Shown here one piece after another: positions 35,579 through 44,716 of a stretch of DNA of 64,000 nt (position 1 is the stretch's first letter; every line of letters starts with the position of its first letter). This DNA comes from Paracoccus onchidii. GTDB taxonomy: Bacteria > Pseudomonadota > Alphaproteobacteria > Rhodobacterales > Rhodobacteraceae. The notes beneath the pieces are model-generated. The model ran no database searches. It was not told the origin of the DNA and saw nothing but the letters and a program-made list of their open reading frames with translations. The position numbers and the translations under genes are program-made. The stretch is taken from NCBI RefSeq assembly GCF_028294535.1, contig NZ_JAQBIE010000005.1, positions 62,001 through 126,000 on the forward strand, read 5' to 3'.

Positions 35579-36928
35579 ATGGAAGTCGAGGAAGCGGCTG
35601 CGTGGCTGAAGGATCAGCCGGAGATTCAGACGATTTTTGCGTGTATCTGTGATCTGAACGGTGTCATGCGCGGCAAACGGGTGCCTGTCGACCAGCTGGA
35701 CAAGATCCTGAAAGGCGAATTGCGTATGCCGCTGTCGCTGCTGGGGATGGACATCTGGGGCGAAGATATCGTCGGCAACGAACTGGTCTTTGACACTGGC
35801 GATGCCGATGGCCTGTGTGATTTCACCGGGCGTGCGCCCAGCCCCGTGGGCTGGACCACCCGGCCGGCCATGTTTGCCCAGCTGTGGATGCGCCAAGAGG
35901 ACGGAACCCCGTTTCCCGGCGATCCCCGGCGCGCCCTGGCTGCTGTGGCGGAACGTTTCAAGGCCCATGGGCTGACCCCGGTTGTCGCCACGGAACTGGA
36001 ATTCTATGTTGTCGATCCCAGCAAGGCGGCGCCGCAGCCCCCCTGTTCGCCGATCACGGGAAAACGCCTGGATTCCGACGGCGCGCTGTCTTTGGATGAA
36101 TTGCAGCATTTCGACGCGTTTCTGAACGATGTTTACGATGGGTGCCGCGCACAGGGGATCCCGGCGGATTCAGCCATTTCCGAAAACGGGGCGGGCCAGT
36201 TCGAGATCAACCTTCTGCATGTGGCCGACCCGCTGAAGGCCGCAGATGATGCCGTTCTGTTCAAGCGCCTGGTGCGTGGGATCGCCCGCAAGCACGGTTT
36301 CGCCGCAACCTTCATGGCCAAACCCTATGGCGACCGCGCCGGATCGGGGATGCATGTGCATTTTTCCCTGATCGACGAACAGGGACGCAATGTCTTTGAC
36401 GATGGTGGTGATCTGGGCACCGACCTGCTGCGCCACGCGGTTGCCGGTCTGATCAACACGATGCAGGAAAATACGCTGGTTTTCGCACCGCATGAGAATT
36501 CTTTCCGGCGTCTGTTGCCGGGGGCGCATGCACCTGCCGCAGTAGCTTGGGGGTATGAAAACCGTACCGTCGCGATCCGCGTGCCGGGTGGTTCGCCCAA
36601 GGCGCGCCGGATTGAACACCGCGTTGCGGGGGCGGACGCAAACCCCTATCTGGTTCTGGCATCCATTCTGGGCGGTGCCTTGCTGGGGATCGAACAGAAA
36701 TGGCAGCCCCCGAAACCCGTCGAGGGGGATGCCTATTCGCTTGATCTCGATACCCTGCCGCCGGACTGGGCATCGGCAATCGACGCGTTTTCGCGCGGGC
36801 CAAGGGTGAACCAGATCTACAGCAACCGGTTGAAGCGGATGTTCGTGCAATGCAAGCAGCAAGAGCTGCGTCGCTTTACCAGTCATGTCACCGATTTCGA
36901 ATATCACAGCTATCTGGAGGCGGTTTGA
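35579..36928 (+). CDS. puuA: Glutamine synthetase-like gamma-glutamylpolyamine synthetase
   Basis: About 449 residues of the glutamine synthetase superfamily, PuuA type, which ligates glutamate to putrescine or a related amine. Seen are CDLNGVMRGKR near the start, ATELEFYVVD, the metal-binding SENGAGQFEINL, GSGMHVHFSL and RIEHRVAGADANPYL. The class I adenylylation tyrosine loop is absent. Pairing with a PuuB-like oxidase and a GntR regulator supports polyamine catabolism over ammonia assimilation. No strong ribosome site precedes the ATG at 35579; an in-frame GTG at 35555 would lie almost at the predicted transcription start. Confidence 0.88.
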   Translation: MEVEEAAAWLKDQPEIQTIFACICDLNGVMRGKRVPVDQLDKILKGELRMPLSLLGMDIWGEDIVGNELVFDTGDADGLCDFTGRAPSPVGWTTRPAMFAQLWMRQEDGTPFPGDPRRALAAVAERFKAHGLTPVVATELEFYVVDPSKAAPQPPCSPITGKRLDSDGALSLDELQHFDAFLNDVYDGCRAQGIPADSAISENGAGQFEINLLHVADPLKAADDAVLFKRLVRGIARKHGFAATFMAKPYGDRAGSGMHVHFSLIDEQGRNVFDDGGDLGTDLLRHAVAGLINTMQENTLVFAPHENSFRRLLPGAHAPAAVAWGYENRTVAIRVPGGSPKARRIEHRVAGADANPYLVLASILGGALLGIEQKWQPPKPVEGDAYSLDLDTLPPDWASAIDAFSRGPRVNQIYSNRLKRMFVQCKQQELRRFTSHVTDFEYHSYLEAV

Positions 36929-38250
36929 TGAACGCCACTGTTTCCCAGCCTGCCCATCCCTATGCCGGGGATGGCCAACATACGACCAGCTATTACGCCG
37001 CTTCGGCCAACCCGTCGCCCGAACGACCGCCGCTGCGGGGCAACCTCGACATCGATATCTGCGTTGTCGGTGCCGGGTATTCCGGTCTGTCAACGGCGCT
37101 GCATCTGGCCGAGAAAGGGCACAAGGTCGCCATTCTGGAAGGCGCCCGCGTCGGTTGGGGGGCATCTGGTCGCAATGGGGGGCAGATCGTCAACGGTCTG
37201 AATGCCAGTTTGCAGACCATTGGCCGGCGCTATGGTCAGGATACTGCCCGTTTTGTGGCCGGGCTGGTCCAGGAAGGCGGTCAGATCATTCGCGAACGTG
37301 TTGCGACCTATGACATCAAATGCGACCTCAAGAACGGCAATGTCTTTGCTGCACTGACCGACAAGCATCTGCGCGACCTTGAGGATCGCAAGCGTCTTTG
37401 GGAAAGCTATGGGCTTGAGAACCAGCGCATGCTTGATCGCAGCGAAATGCAGGACCATGCCCGTTCCGATCTTTACACCGGCGGTATGCTCGACGTGACC
37501 GGGGGGCATCTGCATCCGCTGAACCTGGCGCTGGGAGAGGCCGCGGCCTTCGAAGGGCTTGGTGGCCAGATCTTCGAAATGAGCCCTGTCATTTCGGTCG
37601 ATAGCAATGCGGCAAAGCCTGTGGTCAAGACTGTCGAAGGCCAGGTGACCTGCAAGACACTGGTTCTGTGCGGCAATGCCTATCTGGGCCATGTGGTCCC
37701 GGAACTGACGCCCCGCGTCATGCCGGTGTCGACCCAGGTCATGGCGACGGAACCATTGGGCGAGGCATTGGCCCGCGAATTGATGCCAGCCGATACCTGC
37801 ATCGAGGATGTGCGCTATATCCTTGATTATTATCGCATGTCCGCAGATCATCGCCTGTTGTTCGGGGGGGGGACCGTATATGGCGGCACCGACCCCAAGG
37901 ACATCAAGGCGAAGCTGTGGAAGAACCTGCACAAGGTCTTTCCACAGCTTGAAGGGCGACGCATCGATTATGCCTGGTCCGGGAATTTTGCGCTGTCATT
38001 CTCACGCGTGCCGCAGATGGGGCGTATCGGAGGCAATACCTATTTCGCGCATGGTTATTCCGGTCATGGCGTCACCGGATCACATACTTTCGGTCGAATC
38101 CTTTCCGAAGCGATACATGGTGATACCAGCCGCTTCGATGTCTTTGCCGATCTGCCCTGGATCCCGTTTCCGGGCGGTCGGACATTCCGTGTGCCCTATT
38201 CGGTGATGGGTTCCTGGTGGTACGCGCTGCGTGATCGCCTTGGCGTCTGA
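36928..38250 (+). CDS. puuB: FAD-dependent gamma-glutamylputrescine oxidase-like protein
   Basis: A 440-residue DAO-family flavoenzyme. The dinucleotide fold VVGAGYSGLSTALHLAEKG lies at residues ~47-65, GWGASGRNGGQ is the usual second signature, and the C-terminal ARG-rich HGYSGHGVTGS closes the FAD site. It should oxidise the gamma-glutamyl amine made by the upstream ligase. The start overlaps the puuA stop as TGATG, indicating coupled translation. The genes for the next steps (puuC, puuD) are not in the window. Confidence 0.88.
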   Translation: MNATVSQPAHPYAGDGQHTTSYYAASANPSPERPPLRGNLDIDICVVGAGYSGLSTALHLAEKGHKVAILEGARVGWGASGRNGGQIVNGLNASLQTIGRRYGQDTARFVAGLVQEGGQIIRERVATYDIKCDLKNGNVFAALTDKHLRDLEDRKRLWESYGLENQRMLDRSEMQDHARSDLYTGGMLDVTGGHLHPLNLALGEAAAFEGLGGQIFEMSPVISVDSNAAKPVVKTVEGQVTCKTLVLCGNAYLGHVVPELTPRVMPVSTQVMATEPLGEALARELMPADTCIEDVRYILDYYRMSADHRLLFGGGTVYGGTDPKDIKAKLWKNLHKVFPQLEGRRIDYAWSGNFALSFSRVPQMGRIGGNTYFAHGYSGHGVTGSHTFGRILSEAIHGDTSRFDVFADLPWIPFPGGRTFRVPYSVMGSWWYALRDRLGV

Positions 38251-38349
38251 GAACGACCCGGCAATGGCCATGAAACTGCTTCTTGGCCATTGCTGATTGA
38301 TCGCCTTGCAAATGATGCCCCGGGCGGGAATTGTTGTGCGAAGCAACTT

Positions 38350-38766
38350 TGGGGCTATATGGCGCTCTTCCAAGGTGGCGCATTGCGCGCAAGGTCTCGT
38401 TTCGCGCCAATGTTGCCGGACAGCTTTCTGTCCAGGCCTGACCATGCCGGCGGGTGGGGATGATCGTCTCAGCGCCTCGGTCGATGATCGCGGCATGGCA
38501 TCGTCGCGCTGATCCGCATTTGGCATCGGCACAGCGTCGAGTAATTCGGCACCGGGCAGTCGAGCCCCAACACCCAGCTCCGTCGATCAGCCAACCCAAA
38601 AGCTTTGCAGAAGCGAAAGGCCGACGAGCATGTGTCGCGAGAGGCGCGTCTTGATCGCGGTATCAGAGCGCGTTCGGGCTGCCCCTGCGTTCCGATCTTT
38701 CCGGCAGACCATGTCGGGATCAAACCAGACCGACAATGAGCCCCGTTGGTCGAGCGTAGCGTTATT
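38350..38766 (-). pseudogene. IS5-family transposase remnant
   Basis: On the minus strand QRGSLSVWFDPDMV (from about 38745), SDTAIKTRLSRHML, then after a frameshift GLDCPVPNYSTLCR, and after another shift IIDRGAETIIPTRR, LARNETLRAM and HLGRAP are recognisable IS5-type transposase blocks in the correct order. The middle, including most of the DDE catalytic core, is deleted and the frame is broken at least twice. No terminal repeats were identified. It lies downstream of puuB. Confidence 0.8.
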
Positions 38767-39224
38767 TCATCCTGCGAGAGTGGGCTTCAGCCCGGAGCAG
38801 ATCCAAGATGCTGGCTCCTGGCAATCACCCCTCATCCCCGCTTCGTGAAACAAGTCTTTCGGAGGCGGGCATGTCGTGATGTTTTCCATGGGTGGTCGTT
38901 TGGCAGCCTGGCTGGAAACTCGACATCATCGACAAGAATCCGCCCGTTCTTGTCAAGCGCAAGGCAGGATAGGCCGGCAGCAATGCGGCCTGAAAACCAG
39001 ACAGCCCTCATGTCGGGCAAGGGCAGATCAAGAGAAACGCCGGCAACACGGCTATTTTGCGGTTGCGGCGCTGGCAATGAACGCAGCCAACGGCAAGGAC
39101 AGCAGAAAAAACCGCCGAAATCCGCAGGACAGGTTCCGATGATGTTGATCAACCACCGTATCGGGCTGTCGGTCACGGCGGCGGGACTTCTGGGATGAGC
39201 TGAGCGGCGGATGAAACCCGGATG
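38767..39224. other. Non-coding or decayed DNA
   Basis: About 460 bases without an intact gene. The minus strand contains a signal-peptide-like stretch (RRFFLLSLPLAAFIASA, about 39050-39120) that ends at an immediate stop, so an exported protein may have decayed here. Nothing else was recognised. Confidence 0.45.
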
Positions 39225-39253
39225 AAAAAAGGAGGGCCGGACATGGCCCTCCT
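39225..39253 (-). terminator. Terminator of gap
   Basis: AGGAGGGCC and GGCCCTCCT form a 9-bp stem with a 6-base loop. Read on the minus strand it is followed by a run of T, about 55 bases after the gap stop. Confidence 0.88.
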
Positions 39254-39306
39254 TTGAAGCTGGTTACGGGTGCGAGTTTTTTCGCGCCCGAGCGATGGCA
39301 TTGATG

Positions 39307-40308
39307 TCAGATCAGTTTTCCCATCGCGACCGCCGTATCCGACATGCGGTTCGAGAAACCCCATTCGTTGTCATACCAGGTCAGGATCCGGCACAGCTTG
39401 CCTTCCATGACCTTGGTCTGATCCATGTGGAAGACCGAGGAATGGGAATCGTGATTGAAGTCCGTCGACACAAGCTGTTCGTCGGTATAGCCCAGAATGC
39501 CCTTCAGTTTGCCGTCGGCGGCAGTTCTGATGGCTTCGTTGATTTCTTCGACCGAGGTTTCGCGCTTGGCCTCGAAGACAAGATCGACAACCGAGACATT
39601 CGGCGTCGGAACGCGGATTGCGACACCGTCCAGACGACCTTTCAGTTCGGGCAGAACCAGTCCGACGGCTTTGGCGGCACCGGTCGATGTCGGGATCATC
39701 GACAATGCCGCAGCGCGTGCGCGGTACAGGTCTTTGTGCATCGTGTCGAGCGTGGGCTGATCGCCGGTATAGCTGTGGATCGTGGTCATGAAGCCACGGT
39801 CGATCCCGATCGCGTCGTTCAGGACCTTCGCCACCGGCGAAAGGCAGTTGGTCGTGCAGCTTGCATTCGAAACGATCAGGTCGTCCGAGGTCAGGGTATC
39901 GTCATTGACCCCAAAGACGATCGTCTTGTCGGCACCTTCGCCGGGAGCCGAGATCAGGACACGTTTCGCGCCAGTTTCCAGATGCGCCTTGCACTTTTCC
40001 TTGGATGCAAAGATCCCGGTGCATTCAAGGATGACATCAACATGTCCCCAGGGCAGCTCTGCGGGGTTGCGAATTGCGGTTACCTGAATGGCGCCGCGGC
40101 CCACATCGATCGATGACCCATCGACGGTCACATTCGCGGGGAAACGACCATGAACGCTATCATAGCGCAGCAGATGGGCGTTGGTTTCGACCGGACCCAA
40201 ATCGTTGATTGCAACGACTTCAATATCGGTGCGTCCCGATTCCACGATGGCACGCAGAACATTGCGCCCGATACGTCCGAAACCGTTGATGGCGACTTTG
40301 ATTGCCAT
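39307..40308 (-). CDS. gap: Glyceraldehyde-3-phosphate dehydrogenase, type I
   Basis: A 333-residue glycolytic/gluconeogenic enzyme. It has the NAD-binding start [16 protein letters not shown], the catalytic SCTTNC (Cys near 152), and the C-terminal [12 protein letters not shown]. The ATG at 40308 follows GGAGAAAG. It ends at a clear terminator and is preceded by a short gene for a small membrane protein on the same strand. Confidence 0.97.
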   Translation of the reverse strand: MAIKVAINGFGRIGRNVLRAIVESGRTDIEVVAINDLGPVETNAHLLRYDSVHGRFPANVTVDGSSIDVGRGAIQVTAIRNPAELPWGHVDVILECTGIFASKEKCKAHLETGAKRVLISAPGEGADKTIVFGVNDDTLTSDDLIVSNASCTTNCLSPVAKVLNDAIGIDRGFMTTIHSYTGDQPTLDTMHKDLYRARAAALSMIPTSTGAAKAVGLVLPELKGRLDGVAIRVPTPNVSVVDLVFEAKRETSVEEINEAIRTAADGKLKGILGYTDEQLVSTDFNHDSHSSVFHMDQTKVMEGKLCRILTWYDNEWGFSNRMSDTAVAMGKLI

Positions 40309-40419
40309 GGTTCTTTCTCCCGACCAAATGACGTTGGCATTCATCTAACGTGGCAATCCGTCCGATGCAAATGCAGTTGCGCAGTTGTGCCTGAGAGGTC
40401 CCGGAAATTCCGGTATTGC

Positions 40420-40563
40420 CTACCTCCAGAAACTGACTTGGTCGATCAGGGCGGTCAGTTGCTTGCCCGCCCATACTGGCAGGCCGCCGCCCAGCCAAAG
40501 CATGTCGATGGCGAAAACGCCTACAATCAGCAGGCCCAGTGCGACGGCAATCCGATTGGTCAT
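40420..40563 (-). CDS. Small membrane protein
   Basis: A 47-residue protein beginning MTNRIAVALGLLIVG with one membrane helix (~5-25), a tryptophan- and glycine-rich turn (MLWLGGGLPVWAG) and a short tail. AAAGG precedes the ATG by about eight bases. I believe similar short proteins occur in Rhodobacterales, but no function is known. It lies between fliG and gap on the same strand. Confidence 0.65.
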   Translation of the reverse strand: MTNRIAVALGLLIVGVFAIDMLWLGGGLPVWAGKQLTALIDQVSFWR

Positions 40564-40652
40564 GTTTCGCCTTTCGTCGATGCAACGACCCGCAAGATGC
40601 AATCCCGGGCCTTTGCCCTCAAGCGCGAATTCCGCGAAACTGGCGGTCTTCG

Positions 40653-41669
40653 TCAGTCCTCATCGTCATCGGCGGGTTTGATCAATGTCAGTTCTTCCGC
40701 AGATTCAAGAGCGCGAATTGCGGCGATCACCTGGTTTTGGGCGTCTTCGATATCGCGAATGCTGACTTTGCCCAATTCGGCCAGCTCCTCGCGCAACCCG
40801 TCCGCCATCCGTTGCGAGATATTGGCCAGGATAAAATCACTGGTGGCCTTTTGCTCGGGATCGGCACCCGCCAAGGCACGCAGGAGGGTCGGCTGGTCAA
40901 CTTCCCGCAGAATTCTTGCGACATCGCGGGTCGCGACGCGAGAGGGGATATGGGCGTACACAAAAATGGCGCGTCTGACACCATCCGCGAAGGTCATGTC
41001 CTCTGCGCCAAGCGCCCCCAGAACATCGTCGCGCAAATCGGCTGTCGCGAAGTTCAGGATCGCGCCGACGCGTTCGGTTGCGGGGGTGTCGATGGCGGGA
41101 CGGGGCAGGTTTTCGGCGGCTTGCAGCAAGATCAGTCCCACGCGTCTCAGCGCATCGGGGCCGACCTCGCCGGTCATCGACATGGCCTGCGCCACCGCGC
41201 GGGCCCGTTCGCGGGCTAGGCCTGAAAACAGATCGGAAGCGGCTTGCACCGGAATCTTGGACAACAGCAACGCCACCATTTCCACGGATTCACCATTGGC
41301 CAGAACCTCGAGGCTTTCCTTGGGTAAAGCCGAGATGCGCATCCATGGATCGCCGCGCCCCGACATCGCGGCCATGCGTCGCAGGCGGTCGGTGCTGTCT
41401 TCGGAAAGTTTGCTGCCCAGCATCTCAAGCGTGCCGTCCAGATTTCCGGGGAACGTCACGCCAACCGCTTCGAGGTTTTCACAAAACTCGCTGATGACGG
41501 CGTCGCGCGTGTGTCGGTCAACCACTTCCATTCCGGCCATTTCCTCGGCCAGCAGCGTCTGCAATTCGTCATTGAGCGTTGCGAGGCTGACGACATCTTC
41601 GTCGTCGAGCAGAAGGCGGACAATGACGGCCGCCTTCTGCCGTTGTGTCAGGCCGCTTTGAATGTTCAT
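40653..41669 (-). CDS. fliG: Flagellar motor switch protein FliG, isolated
   Basis: A 338-residue protein matching FliG over its length: LTQRQKAAVIVRLLLDDE at the N-terminus, the middle-domain region, and a C-terminal motor domain containing ILREVDQPTLLRALAGAD and NISQRMADGLREELAELG, which carries the charged torque helix. It ends in a very acidic tail (DDDED). No other flagellar gene is found within this window; its neighbours are gap and purB. It may serve a flagellum encoded elsewhere or have been retained for another rotary stator. Confidence 0.9.
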   Translation of the reverse strand: MNIQSGLTQRQKAAVIVRLLLDDEDVVSLATLNDELQTLLAEEMAGMEVVDRHTRDAVISEFCENLEAVGVTFPGNLDGTLEMLGSKLSEDSTDRLRRMAAMSGRGDPWMRISALPKESLEVLANGESVEMVALLLSKIPVQAASDLFSGLARERARAVAQAMSMTGEVGPDALRRVGLILLQAAENLPRPAIDTPATERVGAILNFATADLRDDVLGALGAEDMTFADGVRRAIFVYAHIPSRVATRDVARILREVDQPTLLRALAGADPEQKATSDFILANISQRMADGLREELAELGKVSIRDIEDAQNQVIAAIRALESAEELTLIKPADDDED

Positions 41670-41758
41670 CTTTCACCCGGTCATGGCCGCAAATTCCTGT
41701 TTCGCGGCCAGATTGCCCGATGTTTCCTAACATCCGGTTAGCGGCAGGTAACCTGCCG

Positions 41759-43072
41759 TCAGAGGGCACCTTGTTCAAAGACCCGGCGGAAGATCGTGTC
41801 GACATGTTTCGTATGATAGCCCAGATCGAATTTCTCTTCGATCTCTTCTGCCGACAAGGCTGCGGTGACTTCGGCGTCGGACAGCAATTCCTCTTTGAAA
41901 TCCTTGCCTTGTTCCCAGACTTTCATGGCGTTTCTTTGCACCAGACGATAGGCGTCTTCGCGCGAAACACCGGCCTGTGTCAGGGCCAGAAGGACGCGCT
42001 GGCTCATCACCAGACCTTTGAACTTGTTCATGTTCGCCAGCATGGTTTCGGGATAGACAACCAGCTTTTCGACCACGCCGGCCAAACGGTTCAATGCAAA
42101 ATCAAGGGTTACGGTCGCATCCGGCGCAATGCCGCGCTCGACCGATGAATGACTGATGTCGCGTTCATGCCAAAGGGCGACATTCTCCATCGCGGGAATG
42201 ACCGTCATGCGCACCAGGCGGGCCAGACCTGTCAGGTTCTCGGTCAGGACCGGATTGCGCTTGTGGGGCATGGCAGATGAACCTTTCTGGCCGGGGCTGA
42301 AGAATTCTTCGGCCTCCAGAACCTCGGTGCGCTGCATATGACGGATTTCAATCGCGATGTTTTCGATTGAGCTTGCGATCACGCCCAGGGTTGCAAAGAA
42401 CATCGCATGGCGATCGCGGGGGATGACCTGGGTGGAAATCGGCTCGGGGCGCAGCCCCATCTGTTCGCAGACATGTTCCTCGACAGCCGGATCGATATTG
42501 GCAAAGGTGCCCACCGCGCCGGAAATCGCACCGGTGGCGATCTCGGTCCGGGCGGCCTGCAGGCGGGCCTTGCCGCGGGCGATTTCGGCGTAGAAGCGCG
42601 CGAAGGTCAGGCCCATCGTGGTTGGTTCGGCATGGATGCCATGGCTGCGACCGATGCGAACGCTGTCCTTGTGTTCATAGGCGCGTGTCTTCAACGCCGC
42701 CAGCAGCTTGTCCATATCTGCCAGCAGGATGTCCGCCGCACGGACAAGCTGCACGTTCAGCGTGGTGTCCAGCACATCGGATGAGGTCATGCCCTGATGG
42801 ACGAAACGCGCTTCTTCCGACCCGATATGTTCGGCAAGATGGGTCAGGAAGGCGATCACGTCATGTTTGGTCACTGCTTCGATTTCGTCGATACGCGCGA
42901 CATCGAATTCGACATCCTTGGCACGCCAGACGGCCGCGGCGTTTTCTTTGGGGATGACGCCGAGATTGGCCTGTGCGTCACAGGCATGGGCTTCGATCTC
43001 GTACCAGATGCGGAACTTGGTCTCAGGGGACCAGATCGCGGTCATTTCGGGGCGTGCATAGCGAGGGATCAT
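41759..43072 (-). CDS. purB: Adenylosuccinate lyase
   Basis: A 437-residue fumarase/aspartase-superfamily enzyme acting twice in purine synthesis. The superfamily signature GSSAMPHKRNP is intact, with HQGMTSSDVLDT and SHGIHAEPTT upstream. Start 43072 gives the usual MIPRYARPEM N-terminus. It stands alone, divergent from the yihY-like gene. Confidence 0.96.
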   Translation of the reverse strand: MIPRYARPEMTAIWSPETKFRIWYEIEAHACDAQANLGVIPKENAAAVWRAKDVEFDVARIDEIEAVTKHDVIAFLTHLAEHIGSEEARFVHQGMTSSDVLDTTLNVQLVRAADILLADMDKLLAALKTRAYEHKDSVRIGRSHGIHAEPTTMGLTFARFYAEIARGKARLQAARTEIATGAISGAVGTFANIDPAVEEHVCEQMGLRPEPISTQVIPRDRHAMFFATLGVIASSIENIAIEIRHMQRTEVLEAEEFFSPGQKGSSAMPHKRNPVLTENLTGLARLVRMTVIPAMENVALWHERDISHSSVERGIAPDATVTLDFALNRLAGVVEKLVVYPETMLANMNKFKGLVMSQRVLLALTQAGVSREDAYRLVQRNAMKVWEQGKDFKEELLSDAEVTAALSAEEIEEKFDLGYHTKHVDTIFRRVFEQGAL

Positions 43073-43359
43073 GGCGGGCTCCTTATCGTTGCGGCGGGCA
43101 TAGCGTTGTGATCGCGTGGGGGCAAGTTTCAACTGCCCCATGCCCAGCCCGAGGAACAAAACCGAACCGGATGGGTTTGATCACCAGATTGAAATCGAAG
43201 CAGGGCGCTGCGCCCTTCGCCAGATGCCACAACACAACGGGGGCTGGTGATTTTACCTTTTCTGCCGTTAGGGTAGAAGCTGTTCTTGATAAGTTGCCCC
43301 ACGGCGAAATGGCCGGGGACAACATGCGTCAGTAAATGTTTGTCAAAGGCCCGATCTTG

Positions 43360-44370
43360 ATGCCCGACCGAAATCGTCCCGGAATCCACGATGCGATATT
43401 TGGTGATCTGGATGATGACACCAGGGCCAGATACGGGTTGACGACCACGGGGCCAGACACCAGCGGACATGACAGGGTGCCGTCTTCGCAGGTGGGCAGC
43501 ATACGGTCCCTGGGGGGCAAGGATGTGCTGGCAGTCGCGCGGGATACGATGAAAAAGGTCAGCGCCGACCGGGTGACCGCCGTTGCCGGTGGCGTCACCT
43601 TTTTCGGGCTGTTATCATTGTTCCCGGCGATCACGGCCTTTGTGTCGATCTATGGCCTGGTGGCCGATCCGGCGATAATCGCCGAACATCTCAGTCTGCT
43701 GGAGAAATTCGTCCCTGCGGGAACGCTGGACATCATCCGCGCCCAGGTCGAAAGCATCGCCAATTCGCCCGGATCAGCCTTGTCGGCGGCGGGGGTGATC
43801 GGCTTGCTGGTGGCGTTTTACAGCGCGAATGGGGGGATGAAGGCGATGTTGTCGGCGTTGAACGTGGCGTTGATGCAGAATGAAAGCCGGGGGTTTCTGC
43901 GCCTGAACCTGGTTGCCATGGGATTCACATTGTCGGCTCTTGCGATATTGGCGTTGATGCTGACGGTTGTGGCGGTTGTGCCGATCCTGCTGGCATGGCT
44001 GCCGATGCAGGACGGGCGTGATCTGTGGCTGCCGGCCATTCGCTGGCCCGCCATGTTCGCGGTGCTGACATTGGCATTGGCGGGGCTGTATCGTTGGGGG
44101 CCGTCGGTGCCGAATCCGCGCTGGCGCTGGATTTCACCGGGGGCTGTCTTTGCCGCGGTGGCGCTTGTCGTCGTGTCGATGGGCTTTAGCTGGTATGCTG
44201 CGAATTTTGCCAATTACAACAAGACCTATGGTTCACTTGGCGCGGTCATCGGCCTGATGATGTGGTTGTGGCTAAGCTCCACGGTCATACTGGTCGGGGC
44301 CGAGTTGAACTCGGCCCTGGATCGGCGCATCAAGGCCAAGGTCGGAACAGCGCCCGGGCAGTCAGGATGA
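43360..44370 (+). CDS. YihY/BrkB family inner-membrane protein
   Basis: About 336 residues with a ~65-residue charged N-terminal region, then a YihY-type membrane domain of about six helices starting at KKVSADRVTAVAGGVTFFGLLSLFP and ending in the conserved YGSLGAVIGLMMWLWLSS region, given as positions ~290-310. The family was once called RNase BN but has no shown nuclease activity. Start 43360 (MPDRNR) has AAAGG about ten bases away; ATG 43336 is an alternative. It precedes the SMR gene by four bases. Confidence 0.88.
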   Translation: MPDRNRPGIHDAIFGDLDDDTRARYGLTTTGPDTSGHDRVPSSQVGSIRSLGGKDVLAVARDTMKKVSADRVTAVAGGVTFFGLLSLFPAITAFVSIYGLVADPAIIAEHLSLLEKFVPAGTLDIIRAQVESIANSPGSALSAAGVIGLLVAFYSANGGMKAMLSALNVALMQNESRGFLRLNLVAMGFTLSALAILALMLTVVAVVPILLAWLPMQDGRDLWLPAIRWPAMFAVLTLALAGLYRWGPSVPNPRWRWISPGAVFAAVALVVVSMGFSWYAANFANYNKTYGSLGAVIGLMMWLWLSSTVILVGAELNSALDRRIKAKVGTAPGQSG

Positions 44371-44374
44371 ATGA

Positions 44375-44713
44375 ATGATGATATCCCCGTTTTTGCCATT
44401 GATCCTTGCGATCGGCCTCGAGGTTGTGGGCACGTCCCTGTTGCAGCAATCCTCTCAGTTCACACGACTTTGGCCGACGCTTGGAATGGCAATCTGCTAT
44501 CTGACAAGTTTTTACTTGCTGTCGCTCAGCCTGAAGGTGCTGCCGCTTGGTGTTGCCTATGCAATCTGGAGCGCGCTTGGCATCGTTCTGGTCGCCTTGA
44601 TCGGTTGGCTGGTCTTTGGCCAAAAGCTGGACATGCCGGCAATCCTTGGCATGGGCCTGATCGTGACTGGGGTGCTCGTGGTCAATCTGTTCTCGAAAAC
44701 GGTGGGGCATTGA
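44375..44713 (+). CDS. Small multidrug resistance (SMR) transporter
   Basis: A 112-residue, four-helix EmrE-type protein. The essential membrane glutamate lies in LEVVGTSLLQQS (residue 16), and AYAIWSALGIV and the C-terminal GLIVTGVLVVNLFS match the family. It should export cationic drugs or small quaternary compounds in exchange for protons. It is probably cotranscribed with the yihY-like gene. A second ATG three bases in is equally possible. Confidence 0.92.
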   Translation: MMISPFLPLILAIGLEVVGTSLLQQSSQFTRLWPTLGMAICYLTSFYLLSLSLKVLPLGVAYAIWSALGIVLVALIGWLVFGQKLDMPAILGMGLIVTGVLVVNLFSKTVGH

Positions 44714-44716
44714 CGC

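Noticed and set aside
38746..39198. A 150-codon plus-strand frame between the IS5 relic and gap
   Set aside because: Low-complexity, basic composition, no start signal, and it begins inside antisense transposase sequence.
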